From: JAKFWF01 sp963741505
Lineage (GTDB): Bacteria > Pseudomonadota > Alphaproteobacteria > Rhizobiales > Hyphomicrobiaceae
Direction: 5' to 3'
NCBI GenBank assembly: GCA_963741505.1
Contig: CAVUIJ010000041.1
Span: 124,001-188,000 of the forward strand
Length of the DNA stretch: 64,000 nt
Below, piece by piece: positions 54,070 through 63,529 of the stretch. Numbering within the stretch: position 1 is the first letter of the stretch; every line of letters begins with the position of its first letter. The notes beneath the pieces were generated by a model, which saw nothing but the letters and a program-made list of their open reading frames with translations, did no database searches and had not been told where the DNA came from. The position numbers and the translations under genes were made by a program.

Positions 54070-55179
54070 ATGGAGGAGGTTTTCAAATTCGCCGACCAGC
54101 TTGGTCCTGAGAAGATTGTCCACATCTACGAGCCGCGCCTCGGGCTCAAGGCAATCGTCGTGATCGACAATACAGCGGTTGGGCCGGCGATCGGCGGCAC
54201 TCGCATGGCGCCAGATGTGAGCACAGAAGAATGCTTCCGTCTCGCTCGCGCCATGACCTTCAAGAACGCCGCAGCCGGATTAGCGCACGGCGGCGCCAAA
54301 TCGGTGATCTTTGGCGATCCGTCGTTGCCCCGCGCCGAAAAAGAACGCCTGGTCCGAGCCTTCGCCGCTGGGATACGCAATCTGAAGGAGTACATTCCCG
54401 GACCCGACATGGGCACCGACGAAATGGCCATGGCCTGGGTGAAGGACGAGATTGGCCGCGCAGTTGGCCTGCCACGGGAGCTCGGTGGCATACCGCTCGA
54501 TGAAATCGGCGCGACCGGGTTCGGCTTGGCCGTCTCGGCGGAGGTCGCGCAACAATTCTGCGATGTGAAGCTCGAGGGAGCCAGGGTCGTCGTACAGGGT
54601 TTCGGCGCTGTAGGCCGCCACGCAGCCCGCTTCCTGGCCAAGAAGGGCGCGCGGCTCGTCGCGGCTTCCGATAGCAAAGGTGCGGTTGCCGATCCGGACG
54701 GACTCGACATTGACCAGCTGGCGGCACTCAAGGCAGAAGGCAAGAGCTTCACGGAGTTTCCGGCGGCAAAGCGGATCAATGCCGCGGATCTCGTTGGCGT
54801 CGAGTGCGATATCTGGATCCCGGCAGCGCGACCCGACGTGCTCCGGGAGGACAATATCGATGCGCTGCGGGCGCGACTTGTGCTTCAGGGCGCCAATATA
54901 CCCGCGACCGCCGGTGCCGAGCGGCGCATGCACGAGCGCGGCATCCTTTCGATCCCCGATTTCATCGCCAATGCGGGCGGGGTGATCGCGGCATCGGTCG
55001 AGTATCACGGCGGAACAGAGAAGGCCGCGTTCGACACGATCGCCGACAAGATCGCGGCAAACACCCTCGCCGTCCTCGAGTTGATGAAGACGAAACGCAT
55101 GCTTCCGCGCGAGGCAGCTGTAGAGCTGGCCCGCACACGCGTCGAACGGGCGATGAACCTGCGGCGCTGGCAAGCCTGA
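54070..55179 (+). CDS. Glu/Leu/Phe/Val-family dehydrogenase
   Basis: The enzyme removes the amino group from an amino acid with NAD(P). The 369-residue protein has the substrate-binding segment GPAIGGTRM, the catalytic lysine in AHGGAKSVI near residue 80, GPDMGTDE near 117 and the nucleotide motif VQGFGAVGRHAARF near 178. Its length is close to leucine dehydrogenases. It precedes E1-E2 genes of a 2-oxoacid dehydrogenase, which would take the oxoacid product further. Leucine or another branched amino acid is therefore the likely substrate. Confidence 0.87.
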   Translation: MEEVFKFADQLGPEKIVHIYEPRLGLKAIVVIDNTAVGPAIGGTRMAPDVSTEECFRLARAMTFKNAAAGLAHGGAKSVIFGDPSLPRAEKERLVRAFAAGIRNLKEYIPGPDMGTDEMAMAWVKDEIGRAVGLPRELGGIPLDEIGATGFGLAVSAEVAQQFCDVKLEGARVVVQGFGAVGRHAARFLAKKGARLVAASDSKGAVADPDGLDIDQLAALKAEGKSFTEFPAAKRINAADLVGVECDIWIPAARPDVLREDNIDALRARLVLQGANIPATAGAERRMHERGILSIPDFIANAGGVIAASVEYHGGTEKAAFDTIADKIAANTLAVLELMKTKRMLPREAAVELARTRVERAMNLRRWQA

Positions 55180-55255
55180 ACCTCGCCGCCGCAGGCTTGG
55201 CGTGCAGTCACACGCCTTGCCGCGGCGACCACTGACCCGAGAGGTTGCAAGCGCC

Positions 55256-56341
55256 ATGGCAGATGACAACTTTCCAGTGATCGCCCACTTTGAGGTGCGC
55301 CGCCGCAGTTTTCTTGCGCCGGATGGAACAGTCCTCAGACCGCTGCCCAGTTTCGCCGCTGACAAATCATCCTTGATCTCGCTCTATCGGGCCATGGTGC
55401 TCACGCGCGCTTTCGACCTGAAAGCGGTTTCCTTGCAGCGGACGGGACGACTTGGCACCTACGCCGTCTCGCTCGGACAGGAAGCGGTGTCGGTTGGCGT
55501 CGCCAGCGCCATGCGCCCCGAGGATGTCCTCCTTCCCTCCTATCGCGACAATGGCACGCTGCTCTGGCGAGGAGTAAAGATGGAGGAGATCCTGCTCTAC
55601 TGGGGTGGCGATGAGCGCGGCAACCACTCATCAGGACCAGCTCACGATTTCCCGTTCTGCGTTCCAGTCGCCTCGCAAGCACCGCACGCTGCTGGCGTCG
55701 CTTATGCCCTAAAGCTCAGAAAGGAACCGCGCGTCGCAGTGTGCCTCTTCGGTGACGGCGCGACCTCCAAGGGCGACGTTTACGAGGCGATGAATTTTGC
55801 CGGTGTCCAGAAGCTTCCCCTCGTCTTCGTCGTCAACAATAACCAGTGGGCCATTTCGGTTCCCCTCAAGCTGCAAACGGCGTCCGAGACGCTCGCACAG
55901 AAGGCCATCGCTGCAGGGTTTTCGGGTGAGCAGGTGGACGGCAACGACGTGATCGCGGTACGCGATGCCGTCGAACAAGCGATGGCACGCGCGCGAAGCG
56001 GCAACGGGCCCTCGCTCATCGAGGCTCTTACCTATCGGCTCGGCGATCACACGACAGCGGATGACGCCGCACGCTATCGCCCACCGGAGGAGGTGCAGGC
56101 TCACTGGAAGGAGGAGCCGATCGTGCGGCTCAGGACCTACCTCGTCAGCCAGGGAGCCTGGGGCAAGGTCGAGGAGGAACAGAATTCGGCAGACTGCCAA
56201 GAGCGCGTCGAGGAAGCCGTCGAGCGCTATTTGGCAACGGGACCGCGCTCACCTGAGACAATGTTCGATCACCTCTACGCCAAACTCCCGGACGTTTACG
56301 CCGTCCAGCGCGATGAGCTGAAGGGCGCTTCCCATGGCTGA
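55256..56341 (+). CDS. 2-oxoacid dehydrogenase E1 component, alpha subunit
   Basis: E1-alpha binds thiamine diphosphate and decarboxylates the oxoacid with E1-beta. The 361-residue protein has the TPP motif GDGATSKGDVYEAMNFAG ending in VVNNNQW near residue 195, and the phosphorylation-loop-like RLGDHTTADDAARY near 260. It most resembles pyruvate/branched-chain E1-alpha of the two-subunit type. The start MADDNFPVIAHFEV is chosen; an ATG 54 bases upstream lacks similarity. It follows the amino-acid dehydrogenase gene. Confidence 0.9.
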   Translation: MADDNFPVIAHFEVRRRSFLAPDGTVLRPLPSFAADKSSLISLYRAMVLTRAFDLKAVSLQRTGRLGTYAVSLGQEAVSVGVASAMRPEDVLLPSYRDNGTLLWRGVKMEEILLYWGGDERGNHSSGPAHDFPFCVPVASQAPHAAGVAYALKLRKEPRVAVCLFGDGATSKGDVYEAMNFAGVQKLPLVFVVNNNQWAISVPLKLQTASETLAQKAIAAGFSGEQVDGNDVIAVRDAVEQAMARARSGNGPSLIEALTYRLGDHTTADDAARYRPPEEVQAHWKEEPIVRLRTYLVSQGAWGKVEEEQNSADCQERVEEAVERYLATGPRSPETMFDHLYAKLPDVYAVQRDELKGASHG

Positions 56342-57314
56342 GATAACGCTGGTCGAAGCCATCAACTTGGCGCTCGCACGAGCCATGCAGGAGGACCCCG
56401 ATGTCGTCGTGTTCGGCGAGGATGTCGGCGTCAACGGCGGCGTCTTCCGCGCGACGGTCGGGCTGCAGAAGCGGTTCGGATCCGAACGCGTGATCGACAC
56501 GCCGTTGGCCGAGCTCCTGATTAGCGGATTGTGCGTGGGTATGGCAGCGCAGGGTCTCAAACCGGTGGGTGAGATCCAGTTCATGGGCTTCATCTATCCT
56601 TGCATCGATCAGCTTGTGAATCATGCCTCGCGCCTGCGCAACCGCACCCAGGGACGGCTCACCTGCCCGATGGTGTTGCGCACGCCCTGCGGCGCCGGCA
56701 TCCGGGCACCCGAGCATCATTCGGAGAGCACGGAGGCCATGTTGGCCCATATTCCGGGGCTGCGTGTCGTCATCCCGTCCTCGCCGGAGCGGGCCTATGG
56801 GCTGCTGCTGGCGGCCATTCGCGACCCTGACCCGGTCGTGTTTCTCGAGCCGACGCGCCTTTACCGGTCGGCGAAAGGCAATGTCGAGGACAACGGCGAG
56901 GCCCTGCCGCTCGATGTTGCCTTCATTCTGCGAGAAGGGCGAGACGTGACGCTGATCAGCTGGGGTGCGATCCTCAAGGAGACCCTCGCCGCTGCTGACG
57001 TGCTTGCCGCTGGCGGCATCAGTGCCGAAGTGATCGACCTTGCCACTCTCAAGCCCTATGACGAGGAAACCGTCCTCGCCTCGGTGGCGAAGACGGGCCG
57101 CTGCGTCATCGTGCACGAGGCCGCGCGCACTGGCGGCTTTGGTGCCGAGATCGCGGCTCTGATCGCCGAACGCGGCCTGACGTCCTTGCTGGCGCCCATC
57201 GCCCGCGTGACGGGTTACGATACCGTGATCCCGCTTCCACGGCTCGAGCAGCACTACATGCCATCGGTCGACCGTATCGTCGCCGCTGCCCGGCGCATAT
57301 GCCAGTTCGGTTGA
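56334..57314 (+). CDS. 2-oxoacid dehydrogenase E1 component, beta subunit
   Basis: The 326-residue protein has the transketolase-like pyrimidine domain: VFGEDVGVNGGVFRAT, GLQKRFGSERVIDTPLAE, and GEIQFMGFIYPCIDQL. The C-terminal domain has VIDLATLKPYDEETV and VHEAARTGGFGAEIAALIAE. It overlaps the E1-alpha gene by eight bases and forms the heterotetramer with it. GAAGGG stands before the ATG. Confidence 0.93.
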   Translation: MAEITLVEAINLALARAMQEDPDVVVFGEDVGVNGGVFRATVGLQKRFGSERVIDTPLAELLISGLCVGMAAQGLKPVGEIQFMGFIYPCIDQLVNHASRLRNRTQGRLTCPMVLRTPCGAGIRAPEHHSESTEAMLAHIPGLRVVIPSSPERAYGLLLAAIRDPDPVVFLEPTRLYRSAKGNVEDNGEALPLDVAFILREGRDVTLISWGAILKETLAAADVLAAGGISAEVIDLATLKPYDEETVLASVAKTGRCVIVHEAARTGGFGAEIAALIAERGLTSLLAPIARVTGYDTVIPLPRLEQHYMPSVDRIVAAARRICQFG

Positions 57315-57331
57315 ATGACACAGAGGTTGCC

Positions 57332-58432
57332 ATGCGCCAGTTCCTGTTGCCCGATCTAGGGGAAGGCCTCGAAGAGGCCGAGATCGTCGCATGGCACGTC
57401 ACCGACGGTGATCACGTGGTTGCCGACCAGCCATTGGTGTCGGTCGAAACCGACAAGGCCGTCGTCGAGATCCCTTCGCCGCAAAGCGGTCGTATTGCGC
57501 GCCTTTTCGGCGCGAAAGGAGACTTGGTGAAGGTGGGTGCGCCCCTGGTTGAGTTCGCGGAAGGGCCGGAAGCGGATACCGGCACGGTCGTCGGCGAGCT
57601 GCGGCGGGAAGAGAACCGCGAGCCGCCGCAGACGCCCGGTGGGGCCGCCCGGGCGCAGCCGCTTCACATTCTGCCGGCAGTGCGAGCGCTGGCGCGAAAG
57701 CTCGATGTCGATCTCAATAGCGTCCAGGCGAGTGGACCCGAAGGGACCATTACGCGCGCAGATGTAGAGCGTGCCGCCAAGAGCCTGACCGAGGCGGGGC
57801 CGGCCGAGACGCTAAGAGGCATGCGCAGGGCCATGGCGCAACGCATGGCGGCGGCTGGTGCCGAGGTCGTGCCGGCCAGCGTGACGGATGAGGCCGACAT
57901 CGGTGCGTGGTCGGCCGGCGAGGATGCTACCATTCGCTTGGTGCGGGGCATCGCCGCCGCATGCAAGGCCGAGCCGTCACTCAACGTTTGGTACAACGCG
58001 ACGGCGTCGGAACGCAGACTTCTCGCGCGCGTGGACATCGGCATCGCCGTCGACACCGAGGGCGGACTGATCGTTCCGGTTCTGCGCAACGTCGGCGAAC
58101 GCAGTTCCCATGACCTGCGTGCCGGACTCGACCGCATGCGCGCCGATGCCAAGGCGCGCTCGATCCCGCCCGAGGAACTGCGAGGCGCAACCATTACGCT
58201 TTCCAATTTCGGCATGATCGGCGGGCGCTTTGCCAATCTGGTCGTCGTCCCACCGCAGGTCGCGATCATCGGAGCCGGCCGCATTGACCAGCGTGTCGTG
58301 GCGCATGAAGGCCAGCCCGCGGTGCGTGCTGTCCTGCCTCTCTCCCTGACCTTTGACCACCGCGTGGTGAACGGGGGCGAGGCGGCACGCTTCCTCGTCG
58401 CACTGAAATTGGACCTTGAGCGGCCGTCCTGA
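57332..58432 (+). CDS. 2-oxoacid dehydrogenase E2 component (lipoyl acyltransferase)
   Basis: E2 carries the acyl group on its lipoyl lysine and hands it to CoA. The 366-residue protein has one lipoyl domain with Lys42 in VETDKAVVEI, a subunit-binding domain near residues 110-145 (LPAVRALARKLDVDL) and a catalytic domain ending in DHRVVNGGEAARF. The usual HxxxDG motif reads HRVVNG here (Asn for Asp). GAGG stands five bases before the ATG. No E3 gene is nearby; a shared lipoamide dehydrogenase elsewhere is needed. Confidence 0.92.
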   Translation: MRQFLLPDLGEGLEEAEIVAWHVTDGDHVVADQPLVSVETDKAVVEIPSPQSGRIARLFGAKGDLVKVGAPLVEFAEGPEADTGTVVGELRREENREPPQTPGGAARAQPLHILPAVRALARKLDVDLNSVQASGPEGTITRADVERAAKSLTEAGPAETLRGMRRAMAQRMAAAGAEVVPASVTDEADIGAWSAGEDATIRLVRGIAAACKAEPSLNVWYNATASERRLLARVDIGIAVDTEGGLIVPVLRNVGERSSHDLRAGLDRMRADAKARSIPPEELRGATITLSNFGMIGGRFANLVVVPPQVAIIGAGRIDQRVVAHEGQPAVRAVLPLSLTFDHRVVNGGEAARFLVALKLDLERPS

Positions 58433-58449
58433 ATACAGGACCCCGGCTA

Positions 58450-58570
58450 CTTTGCGGGCCTTGGGACTTGTGCTAAGTTGCGCCCGAAGGTCGTCGATCG
58501 CGTCGAGAAGATCGAGCACGATCGCGAGGCCAGGCGGGTTCAAATCGAAATCCCTTTCCAGACGCTTTGC
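58450..58570 (-). pseudogene. Possible C-terminal remnant of a CbpM/MerR-like chaperone modulator
   Basis: In the gap after the E2 gene, the minus strand encodes RLERDFDLNPPGLAIVLDLLDAIDDLRAQL, much like the helical C-terminal part of CbpM-type modulators of DnaJ homologues. No matching N-terminal MerR part or start codon was found in any frame, and the frame runs on without a stop. It is probably a leftover or a chance similarity. Confidence 0.3.
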
Positions 58571-58721
58571 CTTGGCATGCGCAGGTCTCGGCGGAGAGCG
58601 AGCGGTCGCAATCCGACGCAATCTCGACCACAATCTCCAATCCCGGCGGGCAGAGTTCAATTGCAGCTGGACCGCCGAACATGGGAAGCTCGCCACGTTG
58701 GGTAGTCGCACGGAACAGGCC

Positions 58722-59807
58722 ATGACCGAAATCCCGCGCTCGAACAGTGGCCAGGCAAGCGGTGGCGTCGCGATCGTGGCCGGCGGCAATGGCGTGGTTG
58801 GGCGCGCGATCGTGCAGCACCTGTCGAGGTCGGGGAACTGGCAGGTGGTTTCGCTCTCCAGGCGCCAGCCCGACCTTGGATCGCCGGGGCGGCACGTTGC
58901 GGTCGACCTCGCCGACGAGGCCGACTGCGCGGCCAAGCTGCATGAGCTCGGCAGCGCCACCCACCTCTTTTATGCTGCCTATGCGCCCGATCGTGATCTC
59001 GGCCGCGAGGCCGACATCAACGCGCGAATGCTGGTCAACCTTGTCGAGGCGCTGGAACCGCGCGCGCCGCGCTTGCGACACATCCAGTTGATGCAGGGCA
59101 GCAAGTGGTATGGCAACCATCTCGGCCCCTACCGGACGCCGGCGAGAGAGGATGATCCCCGGCACGGTCGACCATGCTTCTATTATGCCCAGCAGGATTG
59201 GTTGAGCGCACGTCAGCACGGGCGGCAATGGACCTGGTCGGCACTGCGGCCGCATGGCGTGTGCGGCCTCGCCGTCGGCTCATCGATGAACCAGCTGACG
59301 GCAATGGCCCTTTACGCGGCGATCTCGAAGGAACGCGGTGGAAAGTTGTGCTGGCCCGGCTGCGAGGCGGCATTCAATACCATCTACCAATTCACCGAAG
59401 CCGCCTACCTCGCGCGCGGAATGGAATGGGCGGCGACCGCGCCCGCCGCCGCCAACCGGGCCTTTAATTTCACCAACGGTGACCTCGTCCGCTGGTGTCA
59501 TCTTTGGCCTGCCATCGCCGACGCCTTTGGCATGGAGCCGGGGCCGCCGAAACAGGTTTCGTTGGCAATCGAGATGGCCGACAAGGAGGCGCTGTGGGCC
59601 GCCATTTGCAGGCGCCATGGTCTCAAAGGCTATCGACTGGCTGAGCTCACCAATTGGGACTTCGCCGACTTCGTGTTCGGCTGCGGCTATGACCAGATCT
59701 CCGATCTGACCAGGCTGCGCAATGCCGGCTGGAGTGGTGCCAATCCGTCCGAGGAAATGTATCTTCGCCTGATTGCCGAGCTGCGGCATGATCGCGTCAT
59801 ACCATGA
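58722..59807 (+). CDS. PRISE-like short-chain reductase (progesterone 5-beta-reductase/iridoid synthase family)
   Basis: The 361-residue protein has the NAD(P) motif VAGGNGVVGRAIVQHL near residue 20 and the family segments MQGSKWYGNHLGPYRTPAREDDPRH and FYYAQQDWL, in which the catalytic Lys and Tyr lie. ALRPHGVCG and AFNFTNGD are also present. PRISE enzymes reduce enones with NADPH; bacterial substrates are mostly unknown. The ATG at 58722 is the first that gives the domain. An ABM-type gene follows after 15 bases. Confidence 0.87.
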   Translation: MTEIPRSNSGQASGGVAIVAGGNGVVGRAIVQHLSRSGNWQVVSLSRRQPDLGSPGRHVAVDLADEADCAAKLHELGSATHLFYAAYAPDRDLGREADINARMLVNLVEALEPRAPRLRHIQLMQGSKWYGNHLGPYRTPAREDDPRHGRPCFYYAQQDWLSARQHGRQWTWSALRPHGVCGLAVGSSMNQLTAMALYAAISKERGGKLCWPGCEAAFNTIYQFTEAAYLARGMEWAATAPAAANRAFNFTNGDLVRWCHLWPAIADAFGMEPGPPKQVSLAIEMADKEALWAAICRRHGLKGYRLAELTNWDFADFVFGCGYDQISDLTRLRNAGWSGANPSEEMYLRLIAELRHDRVIP

Positions 59808-59822
59808 CGGGGCAATTGCGCG

Positions 59823-60134
59823 ATGTCGGACCGCTACGTGATTGTTGCCGAATTCGTGGTTCGCGAGGAGCACGTTGACGCCTTCGTGGCGCTGATGCGG
59901 CAGCATGCCGGGCTGTCGCGTACCGAGCCCGGATGCGAAGCCTTCGAGGTCAATCAGGACGTCAACGATGGCGGCAAGTTCGTGCTGTATGAGCGCTATC
60001 ATGACGAAGCAGCTTACGCGGCGCACCGCGCGACCGCGTATTATGCCCGCTTTCGCGAACTGGCCCCGGCCATGCTGGTGCCGTTGCGCGGTGAGATCTT
60101 CCATCGGCGCAGCGTCCTGCGGTCGGTCGTGTGA
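59823..60134 (+). CDS. Antibiotic biosynthesis monooxygenase (ABM) domain protein
   Basis: The 103-residue protein is a single ABM/YgiN-like ferredoxin-fold domain: VIVAEFVVREEHVDAFVALM, TEPGCEAFEVNQDVNDG and FVLYERYHDEAAYAAHRAT. Such small proteins are cofactor-free oxygenases or quinol-handling enzymes. With the PRISE-like reductase next to it, it may act on a quinone-like or enone compound. Confidence 0.85.
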   Translation: MSDRYVIVAEFVVREEHVDAFVALMRQHAGLSRTEPGCEAFEVNQDVNDGGKFVLYERYHDEAAYAAHRATAYYARFRELAPAMLVPLRGEIFHRRSVLRSVV

Positions 60135-60301
60135 CGCAGGCGCGCAACACAAAACGTGCTGGAGTTGCCGGCCAACAACGCATACATTGATCCGACCGAC
60201 CTCAGCCAAGGAGACCGGATCAGTTCACCAACCGGCCGCAAAGTGCCGTGCCGCCTGCTCATGAATACTAAAAAAAACCAACGGACCCAGGGAGAAAGTG
60301 T

Positions 60302-61598
60302 ATGACGAAGATCCACAGACGCAAGTTCCTGAAGACCACCGGCGGCATGGCGGCCATTTTGGCCACCGGCAAGGCGCCCGCCTTCGCGCAGCAGAGCGAG
60401 GTGCACTGGCTGCGCTGGAACGATTTCGTGCCGGCCTGCGATGAATTGATCCGCAAGAAGCTCGGGCCGGAGGCCGAGAAGGCGCTGGGCATCAAGCTCA
60501 AGTACGAGACGGTCAACGGCAACGACTTGCAGCCGCGCATCACCGTCGAGCATCCAGTCGGGGGCTGGTCCCGACCTCATCATGCTGTTCAACAACCACC
60601 CGCACCTCTACAAGGCGAGCCTGGTCGATCTGTCCGATGTCGCGGACGCTGTCGGCAAGGACCAGGGCGGCTACTACAAGATTTCGACCGGCAACTGCTC
60701 GTCGGGCGGCAAGTTTTTCTCCATGCCGATGGCCATCATCGGAGCCATGAATGCGTGGCGCAAGTCGTCGTTCGCAAGCGTCGGCGTCAATGAGTTCCCC
60801 AAGACCTGGGACGCCTACCGTGACGCCGGCAAGAAACTCAAGGCCAAGGGCATGCCGATCGGACAATCGCTCGGCCAGTCGTTCGGCGATCCGCCGACCT
60901 TTGCCTATCCGTTCCTGTGGTCGTTTGGTGGCGCCGAAATCGACGACAAAGGTCAGGTCGTCATCAACTCGAAAGAGACGGTCGAGGCGGTCAAGTACCT
61001 GACAGCGATGTGGAAAGACTCGATGGATGAGGGCGGTCTCGCATGGGACGATGCCTCGAACAATCGCGCCTTCCTCGCCGGCACCATCTGCTCGACTCTG
61101 AACGGTGCATCGATTTACATCGAGTCCTCGCGCAAGCCCGACCAATACAAGACCGCCGAAGGCAAGCCACTCAAAGATGACATTGCGCACGCGCCGCTGC
61201 CCGCGGGGCCGAAGGGGCAATTCGGCTTCCACACGTATACCTCACATGTCATGCCGAGCTATTCGAAGAACCAGACCGCGGCCAAGGAGTTTCTGAAGTT
61301 CATTCATGCGAAGGCGAACTATGATCAGTGGTTCTCCACCGGGTTGGGCTTTTATCAGCCTGCAACGATGGGTTGGGAAAGCCACGATCTTTGGAAGAAG
61401 GATCCGGTCATGGCTCCGTTTGCCGTGTCCGGCAAGCTCGGCCTGACACCTGGCCATCCTGGTGAGCCGAATGCAAAGGCCGCCGAGGTTCTGACCAAGT
61501 ATCTGATCGGCAACATGTTTGCCGCGGCGATCAAGGGGCAGGCCGCCGAGGAGGCGGTCAAGGTGTGTGAGGCCGAGTTGAAGAAGATCTACGTCTGA
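60302..61598 (+). pseudogene. ABC sugar-binding protein (CUT1 type), with a frameshift
   Basis: The first frame starts with a Tat signal (HRRKFLKTTGG) and the N-terminal lobe VHWLRWNDFVPACDEL up to about 60550. The second frame continues SSIQSGAGPDLIMLFNNHPHLYK and the rest of an MBP-like protein to 61598, with WKDSMDEGGLAWDD and YTSHVMPSYSKNQTAAKEFL. One extra base (or two missing) near 60547-60560 accounts for the break. Both parts are intact and the transporter genes follow, so a sequencing error is likely. GGAG stands seven bases before the ATG. Confidence 0.8.
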
Positions 61599-61711
61599 CG
61601 CCGGTGGCAATTGACTGAGATGTCTGGCGGTCGGGGCAAATTTCGCCTCGGCCGTCACGACAGCGCATTTGCAAAGACACGCGTCAAGCACCCTTGGGAG
61701 ATCACTGGCAG

Positions 61712-62647
61712 ATGGCAGTGACAACAACGACCACGACCACAGACGGCATCATCATCGCCAAGCCGAAATGGCGACCGCTCGAGAACGAAGGCAATCTGGC
61801 ACTGCTGCTGCTGCTGCCGACACTCGTGCTGTTGGCACTGTTCATCGCCTACCCGTTCATTCGCGGCATCCTGCTGTCGGTGACCAATTCCAGAGTCGGC
61901 GTGCCGGGCGAGTTCGTCGGCTTCGACAATTTCGTGCGACTGGCAGCCGATCCGATTTTTCACGCGGTGGTTTGGAACACCTGCTGGTACACCCTGATCA
62001 CGACGATCTTCAAGCTGGGCCTGGGGCTATGGCTTGCCATGCTCTTGAACCGCAGCTTCAAGTTCAAGGCGTTTACGCGCGCCTTCATCCTGCTGCCGTT
62101 CATCATCCCGACGGTGCTCTCGACCTTCGCCTGGAAGTGGATGTTCGACCCGACCTTCTCGGTTCTGAACTGGATGCTCTACCAGACGGGCGTGATCAAG
62201 ACCGCGATCAACTGGCTCGGCGACGGTGATCTCGCCATGCTGTCGATCATCATCGTCAACGTCTGGCGCGGCGTGCCGTTCTTCGCCATCTCGCTGCTCG
62301 CCGGCCTGCAGACGATCAGCCCGGATTTGAGCGAGGCGGCGGCGATCGACGGCGCCAAGCCGTTGCAGCGTTTCTGGTACATCACCTGGCCGCTGTTGTT
62401 GCCCGTGACCATGGTCGTGGTGCTGTTCTCGGTGATCCAGACCTTTGCCGACTTCCAGATCGTCTACGTCATGACCGGTGGCGGCCCGGCCAACGCCACG
62501 CATCTGTTTGCAACCTACGCCTATCAGCTCGGCATCGGCACCGGTCTGCTCAGCCAAGGTGCGGCAGTGTCGCTCGCCATGTTCCCGATCCTGTTCGCGA
62601 TCGTGATCTTCCAGCTCATCTACATTCGTCGCGTGGAGGTCCGCTGA
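61712..62647 (+). CDS. ABC sugar permease, MalF/UgpA type
   Basis: The 311-residue inner-membrane protein has six or seven TM segments. The permease signature (EAA loop) reads LSEAAAIDGAKPLQRFWYITWPLL near residue 205, and the GPANATHLFATYAY segment is typical of CUT1 permeases. The ATG at 61712 (MAVTTTTTTT) is chosen over an upstream TTG. A threonine run at the N-terminus is unusual but harmless. The next permease overlaps by one base. Confidence 0.9.
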   Translation: MAVTTTTTTTDGIIIAKPKWRPLENEGNLALLLLLPTLVLLALFIAYPFIRGILLSVTNSRVGVPGEFVGFDNFVRLAADPIFHAVVWNTCWYTLITTIFKLGLGLWLAMLLNRSFKFKAFTRAFILLPFIIPTVLSTFAWKWMFDPTFSVLNWMLYQTGVIKTAINWLGDGDLAMLSIIIVNVWRGVPFFAISLLAGLQTISPDLSEAAAIDGAKPLQRFWYITWPLLLPVTMVVVLFSVIQTFADFQIVYVMTGGGPANATHLFATYAYQLGIGTGLLSQGAAVSLAMFPILFAIVIFQLIYIRRVEVR

Positions 62648-63525
62648 TGTGCAGCTCCAGTGGAGATTCAGCGATGATCGAAGGCGCAGCCTGGCGGCGC
62701 TGGGTCTATTTCCGGCTCCCGCTTGCCCTCTTCCTGATGTTCCTGCTGTTCCCGTTCTACTGGATGGTGATCACGACGTTCCGGCCGGACGGTGAGCTCT
62801 ATCGACCCTGGCGCGCCGCGAACTACACGCCGTTCTGGACCTGGAACCCGACCACCGCGCACATCAAGTACCTGTTCCAGGAAACGACGTTCGCGACGTG
62901 GATTTGGAACACGATGTTCATCTCGACGGTCGCGACGATCATCTCGTTGATCTGCGGCGTTCTTGCCGGCTACGCGTTGTCCAGGCTCAATTTCAAGTTT
63001 GCCGGAAGTCTCGGCACTGGCATCTTCGTCACCTACCTGGTGCCGCAGACGCTGTTGTTCATCCCGCTCGGCGAGATCATTCGGGCATACAACCTCGGCG
63101 ATACGCCGTGGTCGCTGATCCTGACCTATCCGACCTTCCTGATCCCGTTCTGTACCTGGCTGATGATGGGTTTCTTCAAGGCCATCCCGAAGGAACTGGA
63201 GGAGTGCGCGCGTATCGACGGCGCATCGCGCTGGCAGGCCATGTTCTACATCATCCTGCCGGTCGCGGTGCCGGGCATCCTTTCGGCGATGATCTTCGCC
63301 TTCACGCTGTCGTGGAACGAGTTCATCTACGCGCTGGTATTCCTGTCCTCTCCTGAGCAAAAGACGGTCCCGGTCGGCGTCGTCTCCGAGTTGATTCGGG
63401 GCGACGTATTCTTCTGGGGACCACTGATGGCCGGCGCATTGCTGGGCTCGATCCCGGTCGCGATCGCCTACTCCTTCTTCGTCGAACACTACGTCTCGGG
63501 CCTGACCGGCTCAGTCAAAGGGTAA
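62647..63525 (+). CDS. ABC sugar permease, MalG/UgpE type
   Basis: The 292-residue partner permease has TM segments from residue 23, an EAA loop LEECARIDGASRWQAMFYIILPVAVPG near residue 180 and the SWNEFIYALVFL segment of CUT1 permeases. GGAGG stands seven bases before the ATG at 62647, which overlaps the previous stop; an ATG at 62674 with GGAG is also possible. It forms the channel with the MalF-type protein. Confidence 0.92.
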   Translation: MCSSSGDSAMIEGAAWRRWVYFRLPLALFLMFLLFPFYWMVITTFRPDGELYRPWRAANYTPFWTWNPTTAHIKYLFQETTFATWIWNTMFISTVATIISLICGVLAGYALSRLNFKFAGSLGTGIFVTYLVPQTLLFIPLGEIIRAYNLGDTPWSLILTYPTFLIPFCTWLMMGFFKAIPKELEECARIDGASRWQAMFYIILPVAVPGILSAMIFAFTLSWNEFIYALVFLSSPEQKTVPVGVVSELIRGDVFFWGPLMAGALLGSIPVAIAYSFFVEHYVSGLTGSVKG

Positions 63526-63529
63526 TCGA

